Notes: generated by a model from the sequence alone, not told the origin. A stretch of 64,000 bases of DNA from Diaphorobacter sp. HDW4B (GCF_011305535.1 NZ_CP049905.1:2635501-2699500); one strand, 5' to 3'; positions 34,297 through 43,786 are shown, counted from the first letter of the stretch. Made by a program: numbers and translations.

Positions 34297-35316
34297 ATGA
34301 ATCCCAACAAGAAAATCTACATTTCCGACGTGACCCTGCGCGATGGCAGCCACGCCATTCGCCACCAGTACAGCGTCGAGAACGCCAAGCAGATCGCCAA
34401 GGCGCTCGATGACGCCAAGGTCGATTCCATCGAAGTCGCTCACGGCGACGGCCTGCAAGGTTCGAGCTTCAACTACGGCTTCGGCGCGCACACCGATCTG
34501 GAATGGATCGAAGGCGTGGCCAGCGTGGTCAAGCACGCCAAGATCGCCACGCTGCTGCTGCCCGGCATTGGCACCGTTCACGATCTGAAGAACGCCTACG
34601 ACGCCGGCGTGCGCGTGGTGCGCGTGGCAACGCATTGCACCGAAGCGGACGTGTCCAGGCAGCACATCGAATACGCCCGTCACCTGGGCATGGAAGCCGT
34701 CGGCTTTCTGATGATGAGCCACATGACCACGCCCAAGGCGTTGGCCGAGCAGGCCAAGCTGATGGAAAGCTACGGCGCGACCTGCTGCTACGTGGTGGAC
34801 TCGGGCGGTGCGCTGGGCATGAACGACGTGCGTGATCGATTCCGCGCGTTCAAGGACACGCTCAAGCCAGAAACCCAGACCGGCATGCATGCCCACCACA
34901 ACCTGAGCCTTGGCGTGGCGAACTCCATCGTCGCCGTCGAAGAAGGTTGCGACCGCGTGGACGCCAGCTTGGCGGGCATGGGCGCGGGTGCAGGCAATGC
35001 ACCGCTCGAAGCCTTCATCGCCGCCATCGACCGCATGGGTTGGAACCACGGCACCGATCTGTACAAGCTGATGGATGCGGCTGACGACATCGTGCGCCCG
35101 CTGCAGGATCGCCCCGTGCGCGTGGACCGCGAAACGCTGGCGCTTGGTTATGCTGGTGTCTACAGCTCGTTCCTGCGCCACTCCGAAGCGGCTGCAGCCA
35201 AGTACGACCTGAAGACCGTGGACATTCTGGTCGAGCTGGGCAAGCGCCGCATGGTCGGTGGCCAGGAAGACATGATCGTCGACGTGGCGCTGGACATCCT
35301 CAAGCAGCGCGCCTGA
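34297..35316 (+). CDS. mhpE: 4-hydroxy-2-oxovalerate aldolase
   Basis: Class II aldolase cleaving 4-hydroxy-2-oxovalerate to pyruvate and acetaldehyde. 339 residues. The DRE-TIM HMGL-like barrel shows [15 protein letters not shown] (metal Asp and catalytic residues), EVAHGDGL, and [11 protein letters not shown] (metal His pair). A C-terminal communication domain follows ([13 protein letters not shown]). It is the partner of the upstream dehydrogenase. No hydratase (mhpD/dmpE), dioxygenase or hydrolase gene is nearby, so the pathway feeding it is not encoded in this window. Confidence 0.94.
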   Translation: MNPNKKIYISDVTLRDGSHAIRHQYSVENAKQIAKALDDAKVDSIEVAHGDGLQGSSFNYGFGAHTDLEWIEGVASVVKHAKIATLLLPGIGTVHDLKNAYDAGVRVVRVATHCTEADVSRQHIEYARHLGMEAVGFLMMSHMTTPKALAEQAKLMESYGATCCYVVDSGGALGMNDVRDRFRAFKDTLKPETQTGMHAHHNLSLGVANSIVAVEEGCDRVDASLAGMGAGAGNAPLEAFIAAIDRMGWNHGTDLYKLMDAADDIVRPLQDRPVRVDRETLALGYAGVYSSFLRHSEAAAAKYDLKTVDILVELGKRRMVGGQEDMIVDVALDILKQRA

Positions 35317-35496
35317 GTGGACCGACACGCCCGTCGCAAGTCGGCAATCGGTAATTAGTATCGGCTGAAACGGCAGCACGGGTTCTGCGCATCAAAAGAG
35401 ATGGGCAGGGCGCGCGTTGTCGTTTTCGCCGTGGTTGGTTCGGCATCCACTCCAACACCCGGATGCCTGTGAAATGATGAAGAGACAGTGAACACA

Positions 35497-36849
35497 ATGG
35501 CTACTACACAATCAGGCCAAACGGCCCACAAAAGCCTAGCTCCCGAAGCCCAGATCAGCGACGCAGATCGTCGCCGCGCCCTGTTCGGAAGCGCCGTTGG
35601 CAGCACCATCGAGTGGTACGACTATTTCCTCTACGGAACCATGTCGTCCATCGTTTTCGGCAAGCTGTTTTTCCCCTCCGACGACCCCGTCACCAGCCAG
35701 TTGCTGGCGCTCGCCTCGTTCGCGCTCGCCTTCCTGATCCGCCCGATCGGCGGCATCGTCTTCGCCCACATCGGCGACCGCGTGGGCCGCAAGAAAACGC
35801 TGGTGATGACGCTGTCCATCATGGGCTTGTCCACCGTGCTGATCGGCTTGACGCCGACCTACGCGCAGATCGGCGTGTGGTCGCCGATTCTGCTCACGCT
35901 GTTGCGCTTGCTGCAGGGCCTGGCGCTCGGCGGTGAGTGGGGCGGCGGCGTGCTGCTGGCGGTGGAGTACTCGCCCGCCAACAAGCGCGGCTTCTTCGGC
36001 GCTGTGCCGCAGACCGGCGCGCTGTTCGGCCTCGCGCTGGGCAACCTCGTCACTTCGGGTCTGAGCATGGTGTTCTCGGAAGAAGCCTTCCTGTCGTATG
36101 GCTGGCGCATTCCGTTCGTGCTGTCCATCGTGCTGGTGATGATCGGCATGTGGATTCGCAACAAGGTCGAAGAAACACCCTCGTTCCGCAAGGTCGCCGA
36201 ACAGGCCAAGGCCAATCCATCGGCCGCAGCCACCAAGAAGCTGCCGCTCACGGAGACGCTCACCAAGCACTGGAAGCCGGTGCTGATCGCCATCGGCGCG
36301 AAGTTCGTCGAAACCTCCACGTTCTTCCTGTTCGCCACCTTCACCATTTCGTATCTGGTGGGCCTCGGCTACAAGCGCGTGGAAGCGCTCAACGTGGTGC
36401 TCATCGCCGCGCTGATCGCTGTGCCAGTGATGCTGTACTTCGGCGCGCTGTCCGACCGCATCGGTCGCAAGAAGGTGTTCATCATCGGCACGATCGCCAT
36501 CGCGATCTACGCTGGCCCGTACTTCTGGCTGCTCAACCAAGGCTCGGCGGTCATCTCCACCCTCGCCGTGGTGGTCGGCTTCTCGATCATCTGGTCGACC
36601 TACGGCTCCGTGCTCGGCACCTTCTTTGCCGAAAGCTTCCCGCCCAACGTGCGCTACACCGGCATCTCGTTGGGCTACCAGGTCGGCGCGGCACTGGTCG
36701 GCGGCCCCATGCCCCTGATCGCCACTGCACTGTTGGCTCGCTATCATGGCAGCTATGTTCCGGTTGCGATCTTTATCGCGCTTTGCGCACTGGTATCGCT
36801 GATCGCCATCAGCTTCACCAAGGACCGCACCGGTCAACCGTTGGATTGA
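35497..36849 (+). CDS. MFS transporter, metabolite:H+ symporter (MHS) family
   Basis: About 450-residue inner-membrane carrier with 12 predicted segments. MHS marks: GSTIEWYDYFLYG in the first segment region, GDRVGRKKTL (loop 2-3 MFS motif), GGEWGGGVLL, and the second-half GALSDRIGRKKVF. Relatives include KgtP, ProP and ShiA, which take up organic acids or zwitterions with protons. The ATG at 35497 is used; GTG 35488 is an alternative. Its position after the aldolase and before IclR suggests it imports the acid degraded by this group. Confidence 0.88.
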   Translation: MATTQSGQTAHKSLAPEAQISDADRRRALFGSAVGSTIEWYDYFLYGTMSSIVFGKLFFPSDDPVTSQLLALASFALAFLIRPIGGIVFAHIGDRVGRKKTLVMTLSIMGLSTVLIGLTPTYAQIGVWSPILLTLLRLLQGLALGGEWGGGVLLAVEYSPANKRGFFGAVPQTGALFGLALGNLVTSGLSMVFSEEAFLSYGWRIPFVLSIVLVMIGMWIRNKVEETPSFRKVAEQAKANPSAAATKKLPLTETLTKHWKPVLIAIGAKFVETSTFFLFATFTISYLVGLGYKRVEALNVVLIAALIAVPVMLYFGALSDRIGRKKVFIIGTIAIAIYAGPYFWLLNQGSAVISTLAVVVGFSIIWSTYGSVLGTFFAESFPPNVRYTGISLGYQVGAALVGGPMPLIATALLARYHGSYVPVAIFIALCALVSLIAISFTKDRTGQPLD

Positions 36850-36901
36850 TGAATCGAGGCATGCGGCATGGTGCCGATGAGCACGCTCCGGTTCATCGCC
36901 C

Positions 36902-37708
36902 ATGCCCGTGCCCGACATGAACGACGACAACACAGCATCAACCACCAGCAAGACCGCCAAGCCCCTCGCCAGTCAGACCTTGTTTCGGGGCCTGGAAGTA
37001 GTGAGCGCCGTCGCCGACGGCTGCCGCACGGTCAAGGAAATCTCCGAGAAGACCGGCATCACCTTCAGCACCACACACCGGCTGGCATCCGCCTTGGTGG
37101 AGGTGCGCTATCTGCGCTTCGAGCCGCGCAAGGGCTACCGCCTTGGCAGCCGACTGGTCGAACTCGGCTTCATGGCCTACCGCGAATCGCCGGTCACCGT
37201 CACCGCACGCCCCTTTCTCGAAGAACTCGCCGCACAGACACACGACACCGTGCACCTTGCCGCGCTCGATGAAGACGAAGGCATCATCTACCTCGACAAG
37301 ATCGGCGGCAAGCGCCCCATCGAAGTCAACACCCGCATCGGCGGCCGCAAGCCCGTGTGCTGCACCTCGGTCGGCAAGGCGCTCATCCTCGACGACGGCC
37401 GCGCCGCATGGAAAAAGCGCTACCAACAGGAAGCCGAAAAAGGTCTGGCCGGCCGTCTCACGGAAGACGAATGGCTGGCCGCGATGGCCAACTATGCGGC
37501 CAAAGGCTACTCCTTCGACATGGATGAAAACAACGACGGCATCCGCTGCGTGGGAGCGCCCGTGCGTGACGCGAGCGGCGACATCGTCGCTTCGATCAGC
37601 GTGACCAGCACCGATACCTATACCGATGCTGAGCGGATGAAGGAGTTGATTCCGCTGGTGCAGGCCGTGGCCAAGAAGATCAGCGTGCAGTTGGGCGCGG
37701 CCAGCTAG
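36902..37708 (+). CDS. IclR family transcriptional regulator
   Basis: 268 residues. An N-terminal winged helix (~25-85: TLFRGLEVVSAVADG, KEISEKTGITFSTTHRLASAL) precedes the IclR effector domain (~100-260: VTARPFLEELAAQTHDTVHLA, CCTSVGKALI, IRCVGAPVRDASG). It lies 52 bases after the transporter, same strand, so it probably regulates the dehydrogenase-aldolase-transporter genes. It is convergent with the LysE gene, 5 bases apart. Confidence 0.9.
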   Translation: MPVPDMNDDNTASTTSKTAKPLASQTLFRGLEVVSAVADGCRTVKEISEKTGITFSTTHRLASALVEVRYLRFEPRKGYRLGSRLVELGFMAYRESPVTVTARPFLEELAAQTHDTVHLAALDEDEGIIYLDKIGGKRPIEVNTRIGGRKPVCCTSVGKALILDDGRAAWKKRYQQEAEKGLAGRLTEDEWLAAMANYAAKGYSFDMDENNDGIRCVGAPVRDASGDIVASISVTSTDTYTDAERMKELIPLVQAVAKKISVQLGAAS

Positions 37709-37713
37709 GTCAA

Positions 37714-38328
37714 TCAGGCATTGCGGTGCAGGGCCAGCGCAACGCCAAGGCTGACCAGCACCGCCCCGAACACACGGTCGATCCAGTGCCGTGCGGCGAT
37801 CAGTCTCTGTCGCACGGCAGGTGCTGAAAAGCACCCGGCCACCAACGCAAACCACAAGAAGTGCGCAAGAGAAATGAACGTGCCATAGGCCAATTGCACG
37901 CCCATCGGTGTGGCAGGCTGCACCACCTGCATGAACAGGCTCACCACGAACACCGTTGTCTTGGGGTTCAGCGCATTGGTGAGAAACCCGGTGCGCAGCG
38001 CGGACCAGTCCGATGGCGGCTGGGTGGCGACCTGTGACTGGAACTCACCAGGTTGTGTGCGCAGCATCTGTATGCCGATGTAGATCAGGTAGAGCGCACC
38101 AAGCAGCTTCACGATGTTGAAAAGCACCAGCGACTGCTTCATGAGCAAGCCCACACCGAGCAGTGTGTAGGTGACATGTACCCACACGCCGAGCGCGATG
38201 CCCACAGCGGTGAGCACACCCGCGCGGCGCGACAGCAGCAGTGAATTGCGCGAGACCATTGCGAAGTCCGGTCCTGGGCTGATCACTGCCAAGGTGGTGA
38301 TTGTGATCACCGTGAGCCATTCATTCAT
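37714..38328 (-). CDS. LysE family translocator
   Basis: 204-residue inner-membrane exporter of the LysE/RhtB family, six predicted segments. The signature SPGPDFAMVSRNSL follows the first segment, and GFLTNALNPKT marks the third. It is expected to export an amino acid or similar metabolite. The start at 38328 gives the classical MNEWLT-type N-terminus; the frame runs further upstream into the divergent LysR gene but is not coding there. The neighbour is a divergent LysR-type gene 70 bases away, the usual exporter/regulator pairing. Confidence 0.9.
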   Translation of the reverse strand: MNEWLTVITITTLAVISPGPDFAMVSRNSLLLSRRAGVLTAVGIALGVWVHVTYTLLGVGLLMKQSLVLFNIVKLLGALYLIYIGIQMLRTQPGEFQSQVATQPPSDWSALRTGFLTNALNPKTTVFVVSLFMQVVQPATPMGVQLAYGTFISLAHFLWFALVAGCFSAPAVRQRLIAARHWIDRVFGAVLVSLGVALALHRNA

Positions 38329-38398
38329 GATCGAGCAAAGCCATCCGTGTTGAATCCATGGACTGGATGCTAGAGAGCTTTGGGTGCAGAATCCAACG

Positions 38399-39352
38399 AT
38401 GATTTCTGACCAGAATGGTGAGTTCAGCTCACCGATTTCCTCGGCATCATCGACAGTGCAGCGCATGCCTTCGCTGAACGCGCTGCGCTGCTTCGAAGCA
38501 GCGGCGCGGCTGGAGCATTTCGGGCAAGCAGCGGAGGAACTGCACCTCACGCACGGTGCCATCAGCCGTGCGGTGCGTGCCATCGAGGATGAGCTGGGCG
38601 TTGCGCTGTTCGAGCGCCGCAGCCGGCGTGTGTTTCTCACCGACGCGGGTCGGGAACTGGCACAGGCGGTGCAGGAGGGTCTGGAACGCATGCGCGGCAC
38701 CTGCGCACGTCTGCGCGAGAGTGCGGCCAACGAGCAGCGGCTGACGCTGTCGTGCGAACCCACCTTGCTGATGCGCTGGCTGTTGCCGCGCTGGCCCGCG
38801 TTTCATCGCAAGCTGGCCAAGTCGCATCCGTGCGCGCACATTCATCTCGTGGCGGGAGGCGGTCCGTTCTCGTTCAGCGATGGCATCGATCTGGCGATCC
38901 GACGTGATGATTTCACCTGGGGCGATGCGGTGCATGCCGACGCGCTGTTTGCGGAAAAGACCGGGCCGGTCTGTCGCACCGAGCTGGTCAAGCGCTGGTT
39001 CGCGCCGAAGCAGGAATTGCGCGCCGGCACGCCCTTGCTGCACACGCGCACGCGGCCCGATGCATGGCGCACCTGGTCACGCATCACCGGCACGACCTTG
39101 CCCGAGCAGCCGCGCCAGCACCAGTACGAGCATTTCTACTTCAGCCTGCAGGCGGCGATTGCGGGGCTGGGTGTGGCCATCGGAACGCAGGAATTGGTGC
39201 GCGAAGACCTGCGCAACGGCGTGCTCGCCGCGCCGCTCGGCTTTGTGGAGGATGGCTCGCGCTATTGCCTGCTCGCGCGTTCACCAGCGGCCGCAGGCAG
39301 CGTGCACGAGCTTTTGCTGAAATGGCTGCTCAGTGTGTCGAGCAAGGCTTAA
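38399..39352 (+). CDS. LysR family transcriptional regulator (GcvA-like)
   Basis: About 317 residues. The N-terminal winged helix reads MPSLNALRCFEAAARLEHFGQ (first part) then AAEELHLTHGAISRAVRAIE, the GcvA-type helix-turn-helix. The effector-binding domain follows (CEPTLLMRWLLPRW, DGIDLAIRRDD, AAIAGLGVAIG). Start choice is open: ATG 38399, GTG 38384 or ATG 38465, the last giving the compact family N-terminus. It probably controls the divergent LysE exporter. Its stop overlaps the convergent Nudix gene by 4 bases. Confidence 0.87.
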   Translation: MISDQNGEFSSPISSASSTVQRMPSLNALRCFEAAARLEHFGQAAEELHLTHGAISRAVRAIEDELGVALFERRSRRVFLTDAGRELAQAVQEGLERMRGTCARLRESAANEQRLTLSCEPTLLMRWLLPRWPAFHRKLAKSHPCAHIHLVAGGGPFSFSDGIDLAIRRDDFTWGDAVHADALFAEKTGPVCRTELVKRWFAPKQELRAGTPLLHTRTRPDAWRTWSRITGTTLPEQPRQHQYEHFYFSLQAAIAGLGVAIGTQELVREDLRNGVLAAPLGFVEDGSRYCLLARSPAAAGSVHELLLKWLLSVSSKA

Positions 39353-39846
39353 CCGACGGTCTTGAACGGCGAACGAAACACGCTTTCGTCGGTGTGCACC
39401 ATCTCCAGCGGAAAGCGCTGGCCGCGCAGATAGTCCGCGATGTTGGCGACCACGAACGGGCTGCGGTGGCGATCGGCCGTGGCCTTGATTTCGTCGAACG
39501 TCATCCACACGGCGCGCACGATGCCGTCATCGAGCGAACGCCAATCATGGTGCGCAGCGGCCTTGCCGCAGAACGCGAAGCGCATGTAGGTGATGTCGTC
39601 GCCCGTGCGTGTGCGCACGAAGCGGTTCATGTAGATGCCCACCAAGGCTTCGGGCACGAAGTCATATCCGGTCTCCTCCAGCACTTCGCGCACGCAGGCC
39701 TGCACGGGCGATTCGCCGGGATCGAGATGACCTGCGGGATTGTTCAGTCGCAGACCATCGGCTGTGTCCTCTTCAATCAACAAGAAATGACCGTCTCGTT
39801 CGATGACGGCTGCTGCGGTAACGTTGGGCTTCCAGCGATTTGGCAT
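39349..39846 (-). CDS. Nudix hydrolase, NudJ-like
   Basis: 165-residue pyrophosphohydrolase. The Nudix box is complete: G-H-L-D-P-G-E, seven residues, then REVLEETG. The C-terminal RSPFVVANIADYLRGQRFPLEM resembles E. coli NudJ (RSPLVAESI...GQRYPLEM), which hydrolyses thiamine pyrophosphate precursor and nucleoside tri-/diphosphates. The ATG at 39846 starts the family-like MPNRWKPNVT; an ATG 9 bases upstream is possible. Confidence 0.87.
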   Translation of the reverse strand: MPNRWKPNVTAAAVIERDGHFLLIEEDTADGLRLNNPAGHLDPGESPVQACVREVLEETGYDFVPEALVGIYMNRFVRTRTGDDITYMRFAFCGKAAAHHDWRSLDDGIVRAVWMTFDEIKATADRHRSPFVVANIADYLRGQRFPLEMVHTDESVFRSPFKTVG

Positions 39847-39971
39847 GGCGCGCATTATGGCAAGCCTGCCTCACATAGCCTGACATTAGTCCCCGAAATC
39901 ACACACTTGATAACAATATCGCAGCAGAACTCGATGATTTCGCCTGCGATGCATGAAATTCCGCCTCAGGT

Positions 39972-40478
39972 TCACCAATCGATCGAAGCGAGCATGTACA
40001 CCGCATCCTCGCCATAGCTGGCAAGCGACGCCTGCTGCTGCGGGTCACGGAGCTCATGCAACTCGTAGCCTTGGCGCGCCCAGTAAGCCTGAGAGCCCTG
40101 GACTGAAACAAGCCCTGAAAACGGCAGCGCCGCATGCTTCGCCAGATCACGCATGTGCTGCAGCAGCGCGTGCGCAAGCCCTTGTCCAGCAAAGTCGGGA
40201 TGCACCGCCATGTCGTGCAGATACAGCGTGTCGGGAGCGCTTATGGCCTCGAAATCGCCATGCAGCGGAGTGACCTTTCCCGCGCGACTGCGATAAGCCG
40301 CGAGGTAAGCACACACAACGCCTTCGCGCTCCAGCACCAGCGAGCAGTTGACCGTGCTCGCAATGCGCCGCGCAAAGACCTCTGCGCCCTCGACGTACTC
40401 GTCGCCATAGCAGGCCCGCTGCACTTGCAGCAGGCCCGGTAGATCATCGAGCTGCAACGGACGCGGGGACCAACTCAT
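39972..40478 (-). CDS. GNAT family N-acetyltransferase
   Basis: 168-residue acetyltransferase. The GNAT core is LYLHDMAVHPDFAGQGLAHALL, with the acetyl-CoA pyrophosphate loop read as GQGLAHA. The N-terminal RPLQLDDLPGLLQVQRACYG and C-terminal YWARQGYE match the family layout. The substrate is unknown. It lies 31 bases after ribE on the same strand, so it may share its transcript. Confidence 0.82.
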   Translation of the reverse strand: MSWSPRPLQLDDLPGLLQVQRACYGDEYVEGAEVFARRIASTVNCSLVLEREGVVCAYLAAYRSRAGKVTPLHGDFEAISAPDTLYLHDMAVHPDFAGQGLAHALLQHMRDLAKHAALPFSGLVSVQGSQAYWARQGYELHELRDPQQQASLASYGEDAVYMLASIDW

Positions 40479-40508
40479 CACTGTTTCTTCAAGCCATCAA
40501 TCATTCAA

Positions 40509-41213
40509 TCAATGCGGCAGTTTGGGTGACTGCACGAAGTCTTCGAGCGACAGGCCCTTTTCCTTGAGGATGGCTTCAAGCACGGGCTGCAGCTTGCCCA
40601 GGCTTTCCTGCACGGTTTCGCGCACGGTATCGACCACCACCTGCGTGCTGCGCTCAATCTCGATGTTGAGCGCGTTGCCTGCCTTCTTGTCCGCAAACAC
40701 GGTCGCGCGCAGCGTTTCGGGAATCAGCCAGACTTCGAACCAGCCTTCCTGACGGTTCACTTCAGCGACCGTGAGGCTTGCGCCGTGGATGGCGATATAG
40801 CCCTTGGCGAACACATAACGGCGAAACGCCTCGGGCACCGCCACGCGCCACACGACGTTGTTTTCCAGATGCGTCACATCGGCGAGCGTGGCGGAAAAAT
40901 CGATGTGGCCGGACAGCGGATGCCCGCCGATTTCCGCGCCGTCCTTGGCTGCGCGCTCCACGTTCACGCGGTCACCGACGCCATAGCTGCCAAGCGTGGT
41001 GATGTTCAGGCTCTGCAGCATCACGTCGAAATTGGCGCGCGTGGGCGAGACCAGCTCGGTCACCGTGAGGCACACGCCATCGGTCGCGACGCTCGCACCG
41101 ATCTCCAGATCCGTGCAGAAGCCTTCGGGAAACTCCAGCGTGAACGTGCGCAGACCCGCGCGATCTTCGATGGCGGCGATGCCCGCCGTGGCTTGAACGA
41201 TACCGGTGAACAT
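40509..41213 (-). CDS. ribE: Riboflavin synthase, alpha subunit
   Basis: Dismutates two 6,7-dimethyl-8-ribityllumazines to riboflavin. 234 residues in two similar beta-barrels: MFTGIVQATAGI and SVATDGVCLTVTEL in the first half, GGHPLSGHIDF and IAIHGASLTVAEV in the second. The ATG at 41213 gives the universal MFTGIV start. It is not next to ribBA/ribH, and I see no FMN riboswitch upstream. Confidence 0.95.
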   Translation of the reverse strand: MFTGIVQATAGIAAIEDRAGLRTFTLEFPEGFCTDLEIGASVATDGVCLTVTELVSPTRANFDVMLQSLNITTLGSYGVGDRVNVERAAKDGAEIGGHPLSGHIDFSATLADVTHLENNVVWRVAVPEAFRRYVFAKGYIAIHGASLTVAEVNRQEGWFEVWLIPETLRATVFADKKAGNALNIEIERSTQVVVDTVRETVQESLGKLQPVLEAILKEKGLSLEDFVQSPKLPH

Positions 41214-41298
41214 GGGTGAAAACGGACTTGAATGGGGCTGGGGCACGTGAGCTGTGCCGATGCCCCGATTTTGCCACCCATGGCCGCCTCAGGTCGGA

Positions 41299-41772
41299 TC
41301 AGCCGCCATTCCCCGGAATTCCAGCGCCATCATCACGCGAGAGGCTGGAGATGTTGCGCTTGATGATCACCGGCTTGCCACCCAGGCGGCTCTTGTTCAC
41401 CCAATGCACCAGCGCCGAGTCCAGATGCTGCGAATGCCTTGGGAACCAGCCCACCAGCTCCCCCATCAGATCACGGCACAGCGCCACATTGCCATTGGCC
41501 AGTTCGGCCTCGACCTCCAGCGCCGATTTCAGCACCGCCGCATGCTCGTCCATATGGCACTGGCGCGGCGGAAACTCGGTCTCCACCATCATCCGGTCCT
41601 CGGACTCGAAATGCCGACGCAGATGATCGAGCAGCGCGGCATAGCGCTCCACCAGTTCGGCGTCACCAGCCGCTTGCACAGCGCGCGCCACTTCGACGAA
41701 TTCCTCGTGCATCCGGTCCACACCAAGATGGCCGAGCAGCAGGTCGTCTTCCCATTCAATCGTTGCGTTCAT
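41299..41772 (-). CDS. Bacteriohemerythrin-like protein
   Basis: 157-residue four-helix hemerythrin-domain protein binding a non-haem di-iron centre and O2. Ligand-type residues appear as HLGVDRMHEEF, HLRRHFESEDRMM, CHMDEHAAVL and HSQHLDSAL. The ATG at 41772 gives MNATIEWEDDLLLG, the usual N-terminus. Role: oxygen carriage or sensing, from family only. It stands alone; the palindromic element copy B lies upstream. Confidence 0.88.
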   Translation of the reverse strand: MNATIEWEDDLLLGHLGVDRMHEEFVEVARAVQAAGDAELVERYAALLDHLRRHFESEDRMMVETEFPPRQCHMDEHAAVLKSALEVEAELANGNVALCRDLMGELVGWFPRHSQHLDSALVHWVNKSRLGGKPVIIKRNISSLSRDDGAGIPGNGG

Positions 41773-41898
41773 GTGGGTGTCTCCACGTCGTTTTATCTGA
41801 TGAATGATTGTAGGCTGCGCCAAAAACCAACTGCCCCAGTCCAAGTCCCCGCATTGAAACAATGCCCTGCGAAGCGTAGCGGGCACTCGAACACACAG

Positions 41899-42008
41899 CC
41901 ACAACGGCAAGACAGCCCCTTAGCCGCGACGCGAAGCTGCAGACAGTACTTTCGTACGGCAAAGCTTCGCAACAAAGGATAAGGGGCTGTCTTGCCGCCC
42001 CCAAACGA
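41899..42008 (+). repeat. Palindromic element, copy B
   Basis: Perfect 17-bp outer arms lie at 41906-41922 and 41980-41996. Inner arms GCGAAGCT (41931-41938) and AGCTTCGC (41963-41970) enclose GTAC/GTAC around a 4-base loop. Shared single-strand parts with the other copies are GCAGACAGTA and CGGCAA...GCTTCGCAACAAAG. The outer tip reads CCCCTTA/TAAGGGG where copy C has CCCTTCA/TGAAGGG. It lies beyond the terminator of the phytase-like gene, so it is not itself that terminator. Confidence 0.88.
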
Positions 42009-42060
42009 CTCACCCATCGAAGCCGCAAGGCTTCGCAAAACCAAAACAAAAAACAGAACG

Positions 42061-42094
42061 AAAAAAAGCCACGCGAACGATACATCCGCGTGGC
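42061..42094 (-). terminator. Intrinsic terminator
   Basis: GCCACGCG (42068-42075) pairs with CGCGTGGC (42087-42094). On the minus strand the stem is followed by a run of seven T. It ends the phytase-like gene ~100 bases after its stop. Confidence 0.85.
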
Positions 42095-42192
42095 AATTGC
42101 GCTCTACCTTTGCTTGCGCTGGCTGTCACGATCCTCTGCCGTGTCCTCCGCGCAAACTTCGAGTTGTCCGTCGTTCAGTTCTGCATCTTTTT

Positions 42193-43557
42193 TTACTTCG
42201 CGCGCAGAAATTCCCCCACTTCGAGCAGCACCAGCTCGTTGTCATCCTGCTTGTTCGGATCGCGGCTGGAGCTGAAGGGCAGGTTGTTGTCGTTGCCCAC
42301 CACGATGTGGTTCGCGTCCACCACATCCACGTCCTCGATCGTGAAGAACGGGAACTTGAGCACGCCGTCGGTGAGCGGCTTCTTCGCCAGCTTGTTCGGG
42401 TCCTGGATGTTCAGCAGGTCGATATAGCCGATCTTGCGCAGCTCGCCGCCCGCGTTCGCGTCGGTCAGTTCCACCTTGTAGACACGCTTGAACTTCGGCA
42501 GATCGTCAAAGCAGTCCTTGCGCTTCTCCCCTTGCGGGCAGGCCTTGTCGGCCACTCCCTCGCTGTTGTCGCGTTCGATGATCAGGCCCGTGGTCTCGTC
42601 GATCATGTTGAAGTCGCCAATCGCGTGGTGATTGGCTTCCAGCACATATTTCCAGTGGCGACCGGTCCATTGTTCGGTCTTCACGTCGAACTCCAGCACG
42701 CGCAGATACTGCTTGCCGCCTTCCACGCTTTCATAGGCCTTGGCCTCGTCGTTCCACAGTGGTCCTTCGAGCAGCGGATACAGCTTGCTGCCGTCCTTGG
42801 ACGAAGCCATGCCTTCATAACCCTTGGAGCGCTTGACCTGGAAGGCCGCCATCTTGGCATCCGGCGCACCGGGGGCCACCATGCCGGGCGTGTCGGGCGA
42901 GCGCACGACCTTGCCATCGACCTTGGTCTCGAACACGCCGAGCACCTTGCCGTTCAGGTCGGCCTTGATGATGTAGGGACCGAACTCCTCGCCGATCCAC
43001 AGCGCGCCGCCCGCGAACTGAAAGCTCTCGGGATCGAAATCCGCGCCGGTCAGATAGCGCTGCTTTGTGCCTTCCTGCGTGATGCGGAACGGCACCTTCT
43101 TGTCCGGGTCGTGCAGGAACACGGTCTTCAGGCGATCGAATTTGCCGCTCTTGAAATCCACCTTGTAGTGGTTCAGGTACAGCATGAAGTCGGGCGAATT
43201 GGCCTTCGCGCCCGCGCCGTTGTCGGTGAGGATCCAGAACGAACCATCCGCCATGCGCTTGATGCCCGAGTGCCCTTGCAGCGGCTGGCCTTTGAAGGGC
43301 AGCGACACGCCGGTCGGACGGCCATTGGACAGGCCCTCCACGGTGCCCGCCTGATCCGCGCGCTTGGCCGTTGTGAACTTGCCGCTCATCTGCAGATCGG
43401 CAGGCGCGTCCTTGGGCGCGGCCACGAAGGACTGCGCTGGCAGAACCGCATGGCCGGTCAGCGTGGCGGGGAAGGCTTGTTGTTGAGCAATGGCGTGCTG
43501 TGCGCCAAAGGCGCTGGCGAGCAACGTGCAGACGGCAATGAGTTTGAGTTTGTGCAT
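42193..43557 (-). CDS. Esterase-like activity of phytase family protein, exported
   Basis: 454-residue protein with a signal peptide (residues 1 to ~24, LIAVCTLLASAFGAQHAIAQ). The phytase-like beta-propeller region shows GHSGIKRMADGSFWILTDNGAG, ESFQFAGGALWIGEEFGPYI, YEGMASSKDGSKLYPLLEG, MIDETTGLIIERDNSEG and FFTIEDVDVVDANHIVVGNDNN; these are the usual family blocks (each quoted in part). It probably acts in the periplasm on a phosphate or ester bond; the substrate is unknown. The start at 43557 is preferred for its signal peptide, though further in-frame ATGs lie upstream. Confidence 0.83.
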   Translation of the reverse strand: MHKLKLIAVCTLLASAFGAQHAIAQQQAFPATLTGHAVLPAQSFVAAPKDAPADLQMSGKFTTAKRADQAGTVEGLSNGRPTGVSLPFKGQPLQGHSGIKRMADGSFWILTDNGAGAKANSPDFMLYLNHYKVDFKSGKFDRLKTVFLHDPDKKVPFRITQEGTKQRYLTGADFDPESFQFAGGALWIGEEFGPYIIKADLNGKVLGVFETKVDGKVVRSPDTPGMVAPGAPDAKMAAFQVKRSKGYEGMASSKDGSKLYPLLEGPLWNDEAKAYESVEGGKQYLRVLEFDVKTEQWTGRHWKYVLEANHHAIGDFNMIDETTGLIIERDNSEGVADKACPQGEKRKDCFDDLPKFKRVYKVELTDANAGGELRKIGYIDLLNIQDPNKLAKKPLTDGVLKFPFFTIEDVDVVDANHIVVGNDNNLPFSSSRDPNKQDDNELVLLEVGEFLRAK

Positions 43558-43786
43558 AGAGAGCTTGTTTATTCGCATAAAACGCAGGCCACTCTGCCTA
43601 TGCGCCGTGACAGCACTGTGAATTGCAGTGCACATGATTTGAATACCAGCAGTCACATATGCGAATACCTTGTAACGTATTGGGATATTGAGATTCATTT
43701 GCACCGCTGTTCAAAAAATGAATAGCATCTGAAAATGATTGCAATTGATAACTTCTGATCGGTTTTGCGTATATATGAGTGTAAAA

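Larger units (their letters stand above)
41773..42192. other. Intergenic region with palindromic element and terminator
   Basis: 420 bases without a gene. It contains palindromic element copy B (41899-42008), a small GAAGCC/GGCTTC hairpin at 42019-42034 that resembles the inner stem of the element, and the terminator of the phytase-like gene (42061-42094). Confidence 0.7.

Noticed and set aside
41899-42008. Palindromic element copy B taken as a simple transcription terminator.
   Set aside because: It lacks a T-run and lies beyond a proper terminator at 42061-42094; its internal covariation with the other copies needs another explanation.
43731-43750. Fur-box-like sequence before the IPTL-CTERM gene.
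   Set aside because: Only about 11 of 19 positions fit the consensus, little better than expected in this AT-rich stretch.
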